A stretch of DNA of 64,000 nt from positions 362,640-426,639 of the forward strand of contig NZ_KB900618.1 in assembly GCF_000379025.1 (NCBI RefSeq), written 5' to 3'. Shown piece after piece: positions 1 through 7,744 of this stretch. Within the stretch, counting starts at the first letter, position 1; every line of letters begins with the position of its first letter. A model generated the notes under the pieces. That model searched no databases, had not been told where the DNA came from, and saw nothing but the letters and a program-made list of their open reading frames with translations. Origin of the DNA: Orenia marismortui DSM 5156. GTDB taxonomy: Bacteria > Bacillota > Halanaerobiia > Halobacteroidales > Halobacteroidaceae. Position numbers and translations under genes: made by a program.

Positions 1-26
1 AATAAAAATATAGCCCTTTAATACTA

Positions 27-58
27 AAAAGATGTGTAGTTTTTTCTACACATCTTTT
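27..58 (-). terminator. Rho-independent terminator after the Bax-like gene
   Basis: A 13-bp inverted repeat (27-39 and 46-58) around a six-T loop sits just past the stop of the minus-strand gene ending at 66. It has A- and T-rich flanks on both sides and could work in both directions. Confidence 0.8.
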
Positions 59-65
59 CTTTTTT

Positions 66-998
66 CTATTTGATTTTTAATAATTTATCTATTTTCTTTA
101 AATTATTATATTCAATAATATCCTTAACCTGTTCAACATAATCCTCTCTACGCTCAGAATAATTAATCAATCCTGCTGCTAACTTTAGGCTATCTAAATT
201 CTGATTATTATTTCTTAAAGTAGATCTAATATCCCATAGTTTCTCATAAGCATAATGACTATTTAAATTATTTAGATAGCTAGCAATCGCTTCTTCAATA
301 GTATCAAATTTTCTAATCTTATAAGTAGCATTTGCCGGTCTTGCTTTAGGAACTACTCCCGCAACATTTTCACTAAAAGTCCACTCACCAAAAATATTAT
401 TGGCCACCTTTGTAAAACGAGATGTTCCCCAGCCAGATTCACAAGCTGCTTGTGATAACACGAGGGATAAAGGAATAATATCTACTTTATAAAGCAATTC
501 ATCTAATTCATCTTTCACCGAATTGGCCTCTACATTATACTTATCAATCATCAGATTTAGCCATTGATTATCTTCTTTTTGCAATTTGCGATCAATATTA
601 TACTGTTTGACCAAAGAATTCAATTTAGCTCTATCCTTTAATATCTCTTGATTAGCATGATATGCTCCAATTAACATAATACTTAAAAATAACTCTTTTC
701 GCTTTTTAGCATCTCTAATCTGATTAATATCTTCAGGAAACTTTTTTACTGCTATCTGTGGAACATCGATAATATCTTTATTTAAATCATAATCATATTC
801 TAAAAATATCTTCTCCCAGTCCTTATAGCTTTTATAAGATATACTCTTAAATTCATTATTGCTACCACTAGCAGAAATACTTCCTTCTGTAAAATTATTT
901 TCACTTTGATGCTCTCTAATAATATAAACTTCTAAACCAACAAGAGTAAGCAATATAAATAATATAAGTATTTTAAAAAACTTTCTTTTATTTATCAT
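66..998 (-). CDS. Bax-like glucosaminidase domain membrane protein
   Basis: 310 residues. A single hydrophobic segment (about 7-25) at the N-terminus should anchor the protein with the rest outside the cell. Residues about 165-290 match the Bax/GH73 endo-beta-N-acetylglucosaminidase family, with the catalytic glutamate in the CESGWG motif (186-191) followed by NNIFGEW. Members of this family cut the glycan backbone of peptidoglycan. Residues 30-160 are a helical stretch I cannot assign. The gene is monocistronic, with a terminator directly behind it and an insertion sequence ahead of it. The family call is firm; the exact bond cut and cellular role (growth, division or spore cortex) cannot be told from the sequence. 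Confidence 0.85.
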   Translation of the reverse strand: MINKRKFFKILILFILLTLVGLEVYIIREHQSENNFTEGSISASGSNNEFKSISYKSYKDWEKIFLEYDYDLNKDIIDVPQIAVKKFPEDINQIRDAKKRKELFLSIMLIGAYHANQEILKDRAKLNSLVKQYNIDRKLQKEDNQWLNLMIDKYNVEANSVKDELDELLYKVDIIPLSLVLSQAACESGWGTSRFTKVANNIFGEWTFSENVAGVVPKARPANATYKIRKFDTIEEAIASYLNNLNSHYAYEKLWDIRSTLRNNNQNLDSLKLAAGLINYSERREDYVEQVKDIIEYNNLKKIDKLLKIK

Positions 999-1106
999 AC
1001 TTTATCTACTCCTTGCTTTAAATAATCTAGAATAATTACTCAACTACTTATTAGTAACTATTCTAAATTAATTATACCATAGCCATCAAGCATTTTAAAC
1101 TTATTA

Positions 1107-1115
1107 TCTAGCTAG
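1107..1115. repeat. Target-site duplication, left copy
   Basis: The nine bases TCTAGCTAG here are repeated exactly at 2669-2677 on the other side of the insertion sequence. Nine bases is the usual duplication length for ISLre2 elements. Confidence 0.8.
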
Positions 1116-1165
1116 GATAGTGTCAAGTTTCTGTAGGTAAAAGTTTAAAACTCCTCTTTTGATAA

Positions 1166-2485
1166 TTAAAGCAATGACTTTACTGCTTTAAACAGTCTAG
1201 TTCTTACTCCTTTATTTATACTTGGGATATTATTGCTTGGTTCAGCAAATTTCTTTTTCAAATTATTTTTCACTACTTTTGATTCTATTTCCACTATTTT
1301 TTCTTCTTTTTGCTCTTTTCTTGCTTTCTCTAGAATAATTTCTTTTAATTCGTATTCTGTTCCTCCATTAAATTTAAAAGACCTTAATCTTGCCATCTGA
1401 TCTACTCCTACTTCAGACCAACCCATTGGTCTTGAACTTAATCTATCTGATAATATATGACTAACATGACCTTCAGCACTACAACCAATAGCATTTTCAT
1501 CTTTATAATAGTTTACTATTCCAGCCCAGTTATTATAAATATAGCTTCTACTTTGTCTTATCGCTTTCTTCTTAGATTCCTTTTCAGCTTGAGATATCAA
1601 TTCACTAAATATCTCTTTTATCTGTACTTTATCTAAATTATTTATTCCTTGCCAAAGATCAAATCTAAGCTTTTGGGCATGTCCTGTAGCCTTTAAAACA
1701 TACTTATTTAAATGATATCTATCTAGTATCTGCTTACTTTTAGGCAACCACTTTAAACCCTCTTTAATCCAAAGTGCCCCATCTCCTGCAATATAAATCT
1801 GCTTTATGCTATCAAAGTCGTAATTATCCTCTATATAGTCCATAATTTCTAGCCACAAGTCTTCCGACTTGTTATACATACCTGAAAAGGAATAACTGTT
1901 CTTTAACTTATTTCTACCATTTTCTTTAATAATTCCTTCATGAACATAAACTAATCTTGGTACAGCATTCTTCCCGTTTTGCAAAGAAACATGGTCTTCA
2001 TCAGCTTCTATATATAAATAATCAATCTTTCTTTTTGCTTTCGGATTACTTAATTTATCGTTTTCTATTTTACCTAATTTTCTTATTTTATTCATAACTG
2101 TTTGACCTGTTATAGTTAAATTATTCACTACTTCCTCTCCTACTTTGGCGTAAGATTTATCAATTGATAAATCTACTATCTTTGCTTCTAAGCCAGTATC
2201 TATCCTTTGATACTTATCTATACCTAATTTTTTATCTGCTAAATGTTCATACTCTTTATTGAACTTAGATTTATAATACCTTCTCTCAAATTCAACTTCA
2301 CCAAACTCTGTTATCAATTTTCTCTTCTTTTTTCTTACTATCTTCCAATTCTTTTTACGCTCAGGACTTTCCTTAATTACTTCATCTATTACTTCTATAA
2401 TATACTTACACAATTCTTTACCTAATTCATCAAAGTCTTTTCTTAGAGTATTTATAAAGTCTGAAATATCTTCTTTATCACTCAA
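1166..2485 (-). CDS. ISLre2-family (UPF0236) transposase, N-terminus frameshifted
   Basis: 439 residues of an ISLre2-type transposase (FGEVEFERRYY, YLYIEADEDHV, YIAGDGALWI and LDRYHLNKY motifs). This reading opens at a TTG with no good ribosome site. A better start, ATG at 2558 behind AGGAGG (2566-2571, 7-nt spacing), lies upstream in another frame. From it MDTIIQQFGEKIKDNSEEFL is read, typical of the family N-terminus, until an A7 run near 2495. Removing one A would join the two frames into a protein of about 463 residues. So this copy carries a homopolymer frameshift, or relies on slippage in the A7 run. The C-terminal catalytic part looks intact. Confidence 0.85.
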   Translation of the reverse strand: MSDKEDISDFINTLRKDFDELGKELCKYIIEVIDEVIKESPERKKNWKIVRKKKRKLITEFGEVEFERRYYKSKFNKEYEHLADKKLGIDKYQRIDTGLEAKIVDLSIDKSYAKVGEEVVNNLTITGQTVMNKIRKLGKIENDKLSNPKAKRKIDYLYIEADEDHVSLQNGKNAVPRLVYVHEGIIKENGRNKLKNSYSFSGMYNKSEDLWLEIMDYIEDNYDFDSIKQIYIAGDGALWIKEGLKWLPKSKQILDRYHLNKYVLKATGHAQKLRFDLWQGINNLDKVQIKEIFSELISQAEKESKKKAIRQSRSYIYNNWAGIVNYYKDENAIGCSAEGHVSHILSDRLSSRPMGWSEVGVDQMARLRSFKFNGGTEYELKEIILEKARKEQKEEKIVEIESKVVKNNLKKKFAEPSNNIPSINKGVRTRLFKAVKSLL

Positions 2486-2559
2486 TAGAATATTTTTTTA
2501 AAAATTCTTCTGAATTATCCTTAATTTTTTCTCCAAACTGCTGTATAATTGTATCCATA

Positions 2560-2620
2560 GGGACTCCTCCTTTTTGTGTTTGGTTTGGGTTACTTAACAC
2601 TTTATCAAAAGAGGAGTCCC
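2560..2620 (-). promoter_or_regulatory. Hairpin that would hide the transposase ribosome binding site
   Basis: GGGACTCCTC at 2560-2569 is the exact reverse complement of GAGGAGTCCC at 2611-2620. In RNA read from outside the element both arms are present and the AGGAGG before the ATG at 2558 is paired. A transcript starting between the arms would leave it free. This is a known way for insertion sequences to avoid transposase translation from read-through RNA; its use here is inferred. Confidence 0.65.
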
Positions 2621-2734
2621 TTTTTCTAATTTTTTGATTAAATTTACCTACACTTATTTTACACTAAGTCTAGCTAGCAGTAATAATCAATTACTTCCAT
2701 TGCGCTTGAATATACAATACCACTGCAATATTAA

Positions 2735-2790
2735 GAAATGACAAGTTACTTTATTTACTCGTTACTCATCACTTATTACTAAAGTATATC
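2735..2790. repeat. GTTAC-word intergenic repeat
   Basis: A run of related words (ACAAGTTACT, ACTCGTTACTCATCACTT, ATTACT) of the same type that fills gaps in the his operon at 54.1, 55.8 and 57.2 kb. Confidence 0.55.
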
Positions 2791-2865
2791 ATTATATAAT
2801 TAAATATTTTTTCTGCAATAACAAAGGGATTGCTTAAAGCTCTCCCTTGCTAAAAAAATTAAGTT

Positions 2866-3183
2866 TTAAAGGCTTGGAGTCTTAACATTCAATACAACAA
2901 ATTCTTCTTCTTGATCGGCTTTAAGAGACATCTTAGTATTTGGTGGACAGATAATAATATCTTTAGCTTCAACTACTGACTCTTCATCACCAATCTGTAA
3001 TGTACCCTTTCCTTCTACAATATAGAAAAATACATCAACTGGCACAGAATGTTCTGGAACTACATCTCCAGGACTTAACACCAAATTCATTATTTGAGCA
3101 TTATCATGCTTTAGTAACTTCTTAGCTACTACACCTCTTTTATTCTTACTTCCTTCAACCTGATCCATCTTAATAATTTCCAT
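2866..3183 (-). CDS. Small cupin-domain protein
   Basis: 105 residues forming one cupin fold. The metal-binding signature is partly visible: PGDVVPEHSVPVDVFFYIVEG corresponds to the first cupin motif region, here with a single histidine plus the usual glutamate, and ICPPNTKMS to the second, without its histidine. Metal binding is therefore uncertain. A strong AAGGAGGAG precedes the ATG. It stands upstream of an OsmC remnant and the permease pair, all on the minus strand, and could belong to a redox or detoxification group. Substrate unknown. Confidence 0.8.
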   Translation of the reverse strand: MEIIKMDQVEGSKNKRGVVAKKLLKHDNAQIMNLVLSPGDVVPEHSVPVDVFFYIVEGKGTLQIGDEESVVEAKDIIICPPNTKMSLKADQEEEFVVLNVKTPSL

Positions 3184-3214
3184 TACAATCTCCTCCTTAA
3201 TTTGTTGTTAATCA

Positions 3215-3352
3215 TTAGTTATTTATCTCAAAAGTAGTCTCAATCTCGATATCAGGATTTAAGGTATTCATCACAAAACATCTACGATGAGACTCTTTTA
3301 AAGCCTCTTCTAATTTATCTTCCTCAACATCTGCTTTAATCTCATAATACAT
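3215..3352 (-). pseudogene. C-terminal remnant of an OsmC-family protein
   Basis: A 45-codon reading (starts MYYEIKADVEED) resembles the last third of OsmC/Ohr-type proteins, including the region around the second peroxidatic cysteine (ESHRRCFVMNTL). The N-terminal two-thirds, with the first catalytic cysteine, are absent. The homology stops at the TAGC-type repeat at 3358-3402, so the repeat or a deletion linked to it appears to have truncated the gene. No clear ribosome binding site precedes it. Confidence 0.6.
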
Positions 3353-3357
3353 AGTAT

Positions 3358-3402
3358 ATTAGCTAACAGCTAGTAGCTACTAGCTATTAGCCAATAACTA
3401 GT
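3358..3402. repeat. TAGC-word intergenic repeat
   Basis: A run of TAGCTANNAGC-like words. It begins inside the permease gene (its stop TAG belongs to the repeat) and ends where the OsmC remnant begins. Related copies lie at 5050 and 63590. Confidence 0.7.
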
Positions 3403-3919
3403 TTGCTCCAGCTTGAATCTCATAATTCTTATCATTTAAATATCTTTCCAATCCAATACTACTAATAATTATCAAAGGAATAGATACTATCAGTCTAATC
3501 ATAGAAAATTTAAGGCCTAAAAAAGAAATTTCAAATAAGGTCATAGGCACTCTTGCAACAGCTGCTGCACCTAAATAAGTAAAGATTATTGCTAACCTAG
3601 CCCCTTTATTATATAGACTATAAGCAACTGGAAAAGCTACATATAATCCGCCGACAGCAGTACCTGACAATAAAATTGCCCAAATAAAAGCCAAAACCCC
3701 TGACTCTTGACCTAAATGTCGTTCAATAGTTTCTCTATCAACCCATACTTCAAACAATCCTATTAATAAAAATACTAGAGGGACAAATTTAATCATTGTT
3801 AAGGCAAAATCAGCAAAATTATTATAAATTTCTATACCTGTATTATAATTAAATTTAAAACTAAATAGAATAAAAATACTAAATAATATTAGTAGCCAAT
3901 ATTTCTTAATTACCTTCAT
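3398..3919 (-). CDS. Permease, half-size, YraQ/ArsP_1-like (second gene of pair)
   Basis: 173 residues with about five hydrophobic segments. It looks like one half of the YraQ/ArsP_1 permease fold (PF03773), with LSGTAVGGLYVAFPVAYSLY and AAAVARVPMTLFE. Full-length members carry both halves in about 300-350 residues; here they are separate genes overlapping by four bases (3916-3919), so the products probably pair in the membrane. Related proteins export organoarsenicals or unknown small solutes; the substrate here is not known. The stop codon falls in a TAGC-type repeat, so the last residues may not be ancestral. A TetR gene upstream likely controls the pair. Confidence 0.7.
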   Translation of the reverse strand: MKVIKKYWLLILFSIFILFSFKFNYNTGIEIYNNFADFALTMIKFVPLVFLLIGLFEVWVDRETIERHLGQESGVLAFIWAILLSGTAVGGLYVAFPVAYSLYNKGARLAIIFTYLGAAAVARVPMTLFEISFLGLKFSMIRLIVSIPLIIISSIGLERYLNDKNYEIQAGAN

Positions 3920-4398
3920 ATTAACTTCACCTCTCCATATACCATAGCTACTATTGCTGAAACAATCAAAGCTATTACCAGACCAACTAAATTTCTAGTA
4001 ATTGCTACCTTATGACCAAAAAACTCCTTTTCAATTGGATAAGTTAAAATTCCTACCATCATCATTGTAGTTGTAAAAGAAGCCAAAACTGTATAACTGA
4101 CCCCTTTATCCAATAAAACCCCTGCCAAAGGGAAAGCTATAAACCCTGGCATAAAAGATATACTACCCACTAAAATAGCAAAGACTAAACTCAATAAATA
4201 ATTACCATTTCCTAAATAATTAATAATTAATTCATCAGAAATAAAATAAAGCGAGATAGCTACCAAGATTATCATATTTAAAAAAACTGCCAAATTCTTT
4301 GTTAATTTTTTGAAACCCAACTTCAACCCCTTAATGGTCTTATCTCTATCAAGCAAAAACAAGATAGCTATTATAAAGATAGATATTTGATATAACAT
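3916..4398 (-). CDS. Permease, half-size, YraQ/ArsP_1-like (first gene of pair)
   Basis: 160 residues with about five membrane segments and the conserved SISFMPGFIAFPLAGVLLDKG region of the YraQ/ArsP_1 family, the counterpart of the GTAVGG region in the next gene. The ATG has AAGGTGGTG before it. It lies 15 bases after the TetR-type regulator and overlaps the second permease gene by ATGA, so the three genes should be one transcript and the two half-permeases translationally coupled. Transported substrate unknown. Confidence 0.72.
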   Translation of the reverse strand: MLYQISIFIIAILFLLDRDKTIKGLKLGFKKLTKNLAVFLNMIILVAISLYFISDELIINYLGNGNYLLSLVFAILVGSISFMPGFIAFPLAGVLLDKGVSYTVLASFTTTMMMVGILTYPIEKEFFGHKVAITRNLVGLVIALIVSAIVAMVYGEVKLI

Positions 4399-4413
4399 TT
4401 TAACACCACCTTA

Positions 4414-4977
4414 TTAATTTTTAACTCCACACCATAGTAAATTCATTAATTCCTCTTTTGTTTGATCAAAATTATAGTTTTCATTAAGTACAACCTTGCT
4501 AGCCATACCTCGAATAGTATAGAAGATTGCATTTGCTATCAAACTAGAATTTACATCTCTAATCTCTTTCTTCTTTTTAGCACTTTCAATCATTTCAGCC
4601 AATAATTCTGGTAGCTCATTGATAAAGTCATCAACTGCTTTTAAGCTATGCTTCCTGGGCAGTTGACTTTCCTGAACCAAAACTGAAGTTGTAGCAGGAT
4701 TAGTCTCTAATTCTTGAAAATGTTCTTCTAAAAAAAGATTTAATTTCTCTTTAAAAGAAATGGCTTCAACTTTTAATCTCTTTAAAATATCCAACCTTTT
4801 ATCAAATTCAACTTTAAAAATATAATTTAATATCTCCTCTTTATTAGAAAAATAATTATATACAGTACCTACAGCTATCTCTGCTTGCTCAGCAATTATT
4901 TGTACTTTAGTATTGTAATAGCCTTCTTCTGCAATAATTTCAATAGCAGTTCTTCTAATTAATTCTCTTTTATTCAT
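4414..4977 (-). CDS. TetR/AcrR-family transcriptional regulator
   Basis: 187 residues from the ATG chosen here; a GTG three codons earlier lies in the Shine-Dalgarno GAGGTG and is unlikely. The N-terminal helix-turn-helix is typical (AEQAEIAVGTVYNYFSNKEEIL, about 28-49), followed by an all-helical ligand domain resembling the fatty-acid regulator FadR group. It heads the operon with two half-permease genes and likely represses it in the absence of a ligand. A TetR-type operator at 5225-5259 upstream is the probable target. Ligand unknown. Confidence 0.85.
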   Translation of the reverse strand: MNKRELIRRTAIEIIAEEGYYNTKVQIIAEQAEIAVGTVYNYFSNKEEILNYIFKVEFDKRLDILKRLKVEAISFKEKLNLFLEEHFQELETNPATTSVLVQESQLPRKHSLKAVDDFINELPELLAEMIESAKKKKEIRDVNSSLIANAIFYTIRGMASKVVLNENYNFDQTKEELMNLLWCGVKN

Positions 4978-5049
4978 TCTTATCACCTCAATTTAAGTAT
5001 TATCTAATAATAGATCTCCAATTCTAAAATGAAACTTAATGAGTATAGT

Positions 5050-5152
5050 GCAAGATTTTGGCCGCCAGCTACTAGCTTTTAGCCTCTAGCTGTTAGTATT
5101 ATTTTTATAAGCTTTAAGCAGCAGCTAATAGCCAATAGCCAGTAGTTAAATT
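5050..5152. repeat. TAGC-word intergenic repeat, inverted arms
   Basis: Two clusters of AGCTACTAGCTTTTAGCC and AGCTAATAGCCAATAGCC words face each other around a short AT-rich centre, so the RNA could fold as a long imperfect hairpin. Same word family as 3358-3402 and 63590-63710. Confidence 0.65.
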
Positions 5153-5171
5153 TATTGTGATATTTCTCCTA

Positions 5172-5217
5172 TAATAACAGACTTAAATATAGATATCTAT
5201 ATTTAAGTCTGTTATTA
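5172..5217. repeat. Perfect 46-bp palindrome without loop
   Basis: Bases 5172-5194 are the exact reverse complement of 5195-5217 (centre AGAT/ATCT). There is no T-tract, and no gene ends within 500 bp on its plus-strand side, so it does not look like a terminator. It lies upstream of the TetR gene next to a TetR-type operator. Confidence 0.9.
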
Positions 5218-5224
5218 CCAATCA

Positions 5225-5259
5225 AAGCAGAATGAATGAACGATCATTCACTTCGCTTT
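5225..5259. promoter_or_regulatory. TetR-type operator
   Basis: The core TGAATGAACGATCATTCA (5233-5250) has 7-bp arms around four bases, extended outward by AAAGC/GCTTT. It is close to the FadR-type consensus TGAATGAMTANTCATTCA known from Bacillus. It lies about 250 bp upstream of the TetR-family start at 4977, so autoregulation is likely but not shown. Confidence 0.65.
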
Positions 5260-5274
5260 AAATAATATCACTCT

Positions 5275-5318
5275 TATCAACTAATTTCTGTGACTTTTAT
5301 CACAGAAATTAGTTGATA
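5275..5318. repeat. Perfect 19-bp inverted repeat, 6-base loop
   Basis: Arms 5275-5293 and 5300-5318 match exactly. No T-run follows on either strand, although it lies about 40 bp beyond the end of the DUF134 gene and could weakly terminate it. Confidence 0.85.
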
Positions 5319-5356
5319 AATTATATTAATCTATACTAAAACTTAATTCTTGATTC

Positions 5357-5743
5357 TTATTCTCTACAATCGGGACATTCTTCCTGACTTAATCTCTTCC
5401 TTCTTCTATGACCTGGCGAGAACTTCTTCCCACATTTACCACAACTATATTTGGCTAAACGATAATCTCCACCTTCAAATTTGATAGCTTTTCCTTCAAT
5501 TAAAGCCTCAGCTACTTTAGAACGAGCTGTAGTTAAAACACGCTGAAAGGTAGGACGAGAAACCTCCATTCTTTCTGCAGCTTCACTTTGATTTAGTCCT
5601 TCTAAATCTTTTAAGCGAATTGCTTCCACCTCTTCAATAGTTAAAGTAACTTTAATCAAGTCCCTTTTAGGAACACCAGCTGGTTTAAAAAAGTTAATTT
5701 TTGGGATATATTCTACTCTTCTTTCTTTAGTTGGTCTAACCAT
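5357..5743 (-). CDS. UPF0251/DUF134 family DNA-binding protein
   Basis: 128 residues. It starts with the family signature MVRPTKERRVEYIPKINFFK, then a sigma-70 region 4-like helix-turn-helix (LEGLNQSEAAERMEVSRPTF, about 50-70) and a C-terminal zinc ribbon with two CxxC pairs (CGKCGKKF... and CPDC). The ATG follows GAGGTG; a GTG three codons upstream is inside that site. DUF134 genes commonly sit with DUF5320, NifX-like and Mrp/MinD genes, as here, and are thought to regulate them. It is a candidate, besides the Fur protein at 14.9 kb, for binding the CATATG operators. Confidence 0.88.
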   Translation of the reverse strand: MVRPTKERRVEYIPKINFFKPAGVPKRDLIKVTLTIEEVEAIRLKDLEGLNQSEAAERMEVSRPTFQRVLTTARSKVAEALIEGKAIKFEGGDYRLAKYSCGKCGKKFSPGHRRRKRLSQEECPDCRE

Positions 5744-5848
5744 ATTTATCACCTCAACGTTTAGAATAATATACTTTAAATAAAGATAAAATTTAATTCT
5801 ATCAATCTTATTATATATAATATCAAGCCCAGTGTAAAAAATATATTA

Positions 5849-5880
5849 AAAAGGGCTATCATAAAAGATAGCCCTTTTTT
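5849..5880 (-). terminator. Rho-independent terminator after the DUF5320 gene
   Basis: AAAGGGCTATC (5850-5860) pairs with GATAGCCCTTT (5867-5877) over a six-base loop, with T- and A-runs on both sides, directly behind the stop at 5883. Confidence 0.85.
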
Positions 5881-5882
5881 GA

Positions 5883-6182
5883 TTAATCTTCCTTTAAACT
5901 TTTAAGATTATCTTCAATAATTTTTAATTCTTCCTTTAAAGCTTTTGCTTCTGCTTCTAAATAATTAATCTCATCTTCTCCTCTAACTACTCTCATTCTT
6001 CTACCTTCAGGATATCCTCTACCAAATCTTGTAGATCTACCTCCTCTAAAACCATAAGCTCTATTTCTACCTAAGAATCCCTGATTAGCACACCCATGAC
6101 GATCATAACCAACACAATAACCAAGACCTCTACCAGTCATTGATCCTAAACCTTCAGGACCGCTTCCATCTCCTCTAGGCAT
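5883..6182 (-). CDS. DUF5320 family protein
   Basis: 99 residues. The N-terminus MPRGDGSGPEGLGSMTGRG is the hallmark of DUF5320, followed by GLGYCVGYDRHGC with two cysteines, a Gly/Arg-rich low-complexity stretch (45-65) and a C-terminal coiled coil (about 70-99). Function unknown; these proteins nearly always travel with NifX-like (dinitrogenase iron-molybdenum cofactor family) proteins and ferredoxin-MinD ATPases, which lie 6-9 kb away. It shares a CATATG operator with one of those genes and with the Fur gene, which links them as one regulon. Confidence 0.85.
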   Translation of the reverse strand: MPRGDGSGPEGLGSMTGRGLGYCVGYDRHGCANQGFLGRNRAYGFRGGRSTRFGRGYPEGRRMRVVRGEDEINYLEAEAKALKEELKIIEDNLKSLKED

Positions 6183-6206
6183 TTACATCAACTCCTTTTT
6201 TATTTT

Positions 6207-6262
6207 TGAACATATGCTCATTACACTTATATTATATTCTTTTTATGAACATATGTCAATAA
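6207..6262 (-). promoter_or_regulatory. Sigma-A promoter with two CATATG operators
   Basis: On the minus strand TTGACA (6254-6259), 17 bases, TATAAT (6231-6236) is a perfect promoter for the DUF5320 gene. One operator-like GACATATGTTCAT overlaps the -35 box and spacer; a second, TGAGCATATGTTCA (6207-6220), lies just past the expected start site. This arrangement suits repression. Confidence 0.8.
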
Positions 6263-6286
6263 CAAAACTATGTTTTTTAATAATTT

Positions 6287-7471
6287 CTATTTTTTATTTG
6301 CTAACTTTAAAATCACAGGTATAGAAATTAATAATAATAAGGGCATAATTCTATACATTGTATTCAGTCCATATAAATCAGCCCCTTGTCCAATAATTAA
6401 AGTAGCTAAAGCTGTACTTATAAAACTAATTGTCTTATAAAATCCATTGATAATTACTATCGGTTTTGAGTCGGCCTCTTGAACTAATGTAAGTATTACA
6501 GGATTAATTGAATAAATAAAGAATCCCAAAATAACAAGAAATATAAAGAGATATATTCCAGATGATAAAGTAAACCCTAACATAGCAATTGAAGTACAGA
6601 TTAAAGAAATCAAAATCATCTTCGAACGTCCAATTTTATCAGATATTGATCCCCCTAGATAAGTACCTATTGCTCCAGAGATTTGTACAATAGTTAATGC
6701 CCCACCTGCTAACCACAAGGATACCCCTTTAGTAGCCTTTAAATAAGTAGGTAAAAACAATGTTAAGGATATCTTAATTAAACTCCAAAAAAACCTGATA
6801 ATGCCTATCTTTAGGATAAAAGAAAAATGCCCTTCTATAAGTGAAAATAATGATGATTTATCTTCTTCCCCTTCTTCTTTGTTGAATATATTATCTAGCT
6901 TAATATTTTTAATCTTGCTATAAAAAAACAAAGCACAAACTAATCCTACAGAAATTAACCTATAACTTCCCTCTAATCCCCAAACTGATATAACACTTAG
7001 TATTACTAAAGGTCCCAAAGAACGAGCAGCCTCTCCTCCTAATTGATAAATACTTATGCCCCTACCTACTTTATCTCCACTCAACTCTTTAATTATTGGT
7101 GGAGTAAAAATGTGAAAGATTGCTGAAGTAATGCCAGTAATAAAAAGTAAAAATAATAACATCATATATGAAGAAAGTACACCTAATAAACTCATTAAAA
7201 TAATCATAGTCATAGGAGCTACTATAATAAGATAATTTATATATCTTCTATCAATGTTATTAATAAATGAAGCAATAACTAAACTAAATATAGAAGGTAA
7301 CTTCCTAATAATATTTAGTAAGCTAACTTGAAAATAACTCAAATCAAAGCGATCTATCAGTAAAGGTAATACTGGTGATAAAAATGACCCAAATATATCA
7401 TGTAATAAATGAAGCAAAGCAACCGTAATAACCTCTCTTAAATAAAACCTTTCAACTTTATTATTTTTCAT
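6287..7471 (-). CDS. MFS transporter
   Basis: 394 residues with about twelve membrane segments in two halves. A loop with basic and acidic residues (about 190-215) separates the halves, and GGSISDKIGRSKM is the typical cytoplasmic loop motif after segment 8. The N-terminal part (LLHDIFGSFLSPVLPLLIDRF) resembles fosmidomycin-resistance-type and sugar-phosphate/antibiotic exporters. The ATG is preceded by AAGGAG; the upstream TTG overlaps that site. No neighbour explains its substrate, and the gene seems to be alone. Confidence 0.82.
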   Translation of the reverse strand: MKNNKVERFYLREVITVALLHLLHDIFGSFLSPVLPLLIDRFDLSYFQVSLLNIIRKLPSIFSLVIASFINNIDRRYINYLIIVAPMTMIILMSLLGVLSSYMMLLFLLFITGITSAIFHIFTPPIIKELSGDKVGRGISIYQLGGEAARSLGPLVILSVISVWGLEGSYRLISVGLVCALFFYSKIKNIKLDNIFNKEEGEEDKSSLFSLIEGHFSFILKIGIIRFFWSLIKISLTLFLPTYLKATKGVSLWLAGGALTIVQISGAIGTYLGGSISDKIGRSKMILISLICTSIAMLGFTLSSGIYLFIFLVILGFFIYSINPVILTLVQEADSKPIVIINGFYKTISFISTALATLIIGQGADLYGLNTMYRIMPLLLLISIPVILKLANKK

Positions 7472-7549
7472 TAAATAAATCTCCTTCTCCAATATACTCA
7501 GATAAAATTAAAACTTCTCTACTTGAATAGAGAAGCTTGCTAATTCCAG

Positions 7550-7700
7550 TGTCATGAAATTCAACTATAAATTTAAATCTGATGCTATATGGGTATATTG
7601 CGATACTTTTAGGTGATAGGTCATAGGGGTTGGGCGTTAGTTTTTCCTAATACCTATCGCCTATCTCCTAGCGCCGAAACTGTCGCAATATCTATCTTAA
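7550..7700. repeat. MITE-like intergenic element with GCGAT/GTCGC ends
   Basis: The outer words ATATTGCGATAC (about 7597) and CTGTCGCAATAT (about 7678) face each other, enclosing inverted clusters of GGTGATAGG and CCTATCGCC words. The element at 63585-63715 has the same kind of ends (TACGACAG and GTGTCGCTATA) but TAGC words inside. Confidence 0.6.
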
Positions 7701-7744
7701 GTTTCACTTTAAATTAACAGATCTATCTTCACCTTTAAATACTA

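Larger units (their letters stand above)
1116..2668 (-). mobile_element. ISLre2-family insertion sequence, 1553 bp
   Basis: The element is bounded by the 9-bp direct repeat TCTAGCTAG (1107-1115, 2669-2677). The ends are imperfect inverted repeats sharing TAGTGT, TGTAGGTAAA and ACTCCTCTTTTGATA. It holds one transposase gene. The intact duplication points to a fairly recent insertion. The target itself contains the palindrome CTAGCTAG, a word also found in the TAGC-type intergenic repeats of this window, so the element may have landed in such a repeat. Confidence 0.9.

Noticed and set aside
5172-5217. 46-bp palindrome as transcription terminator
   Set aside because: No T-run on either strand and no gene ending close to it in the needed direction.
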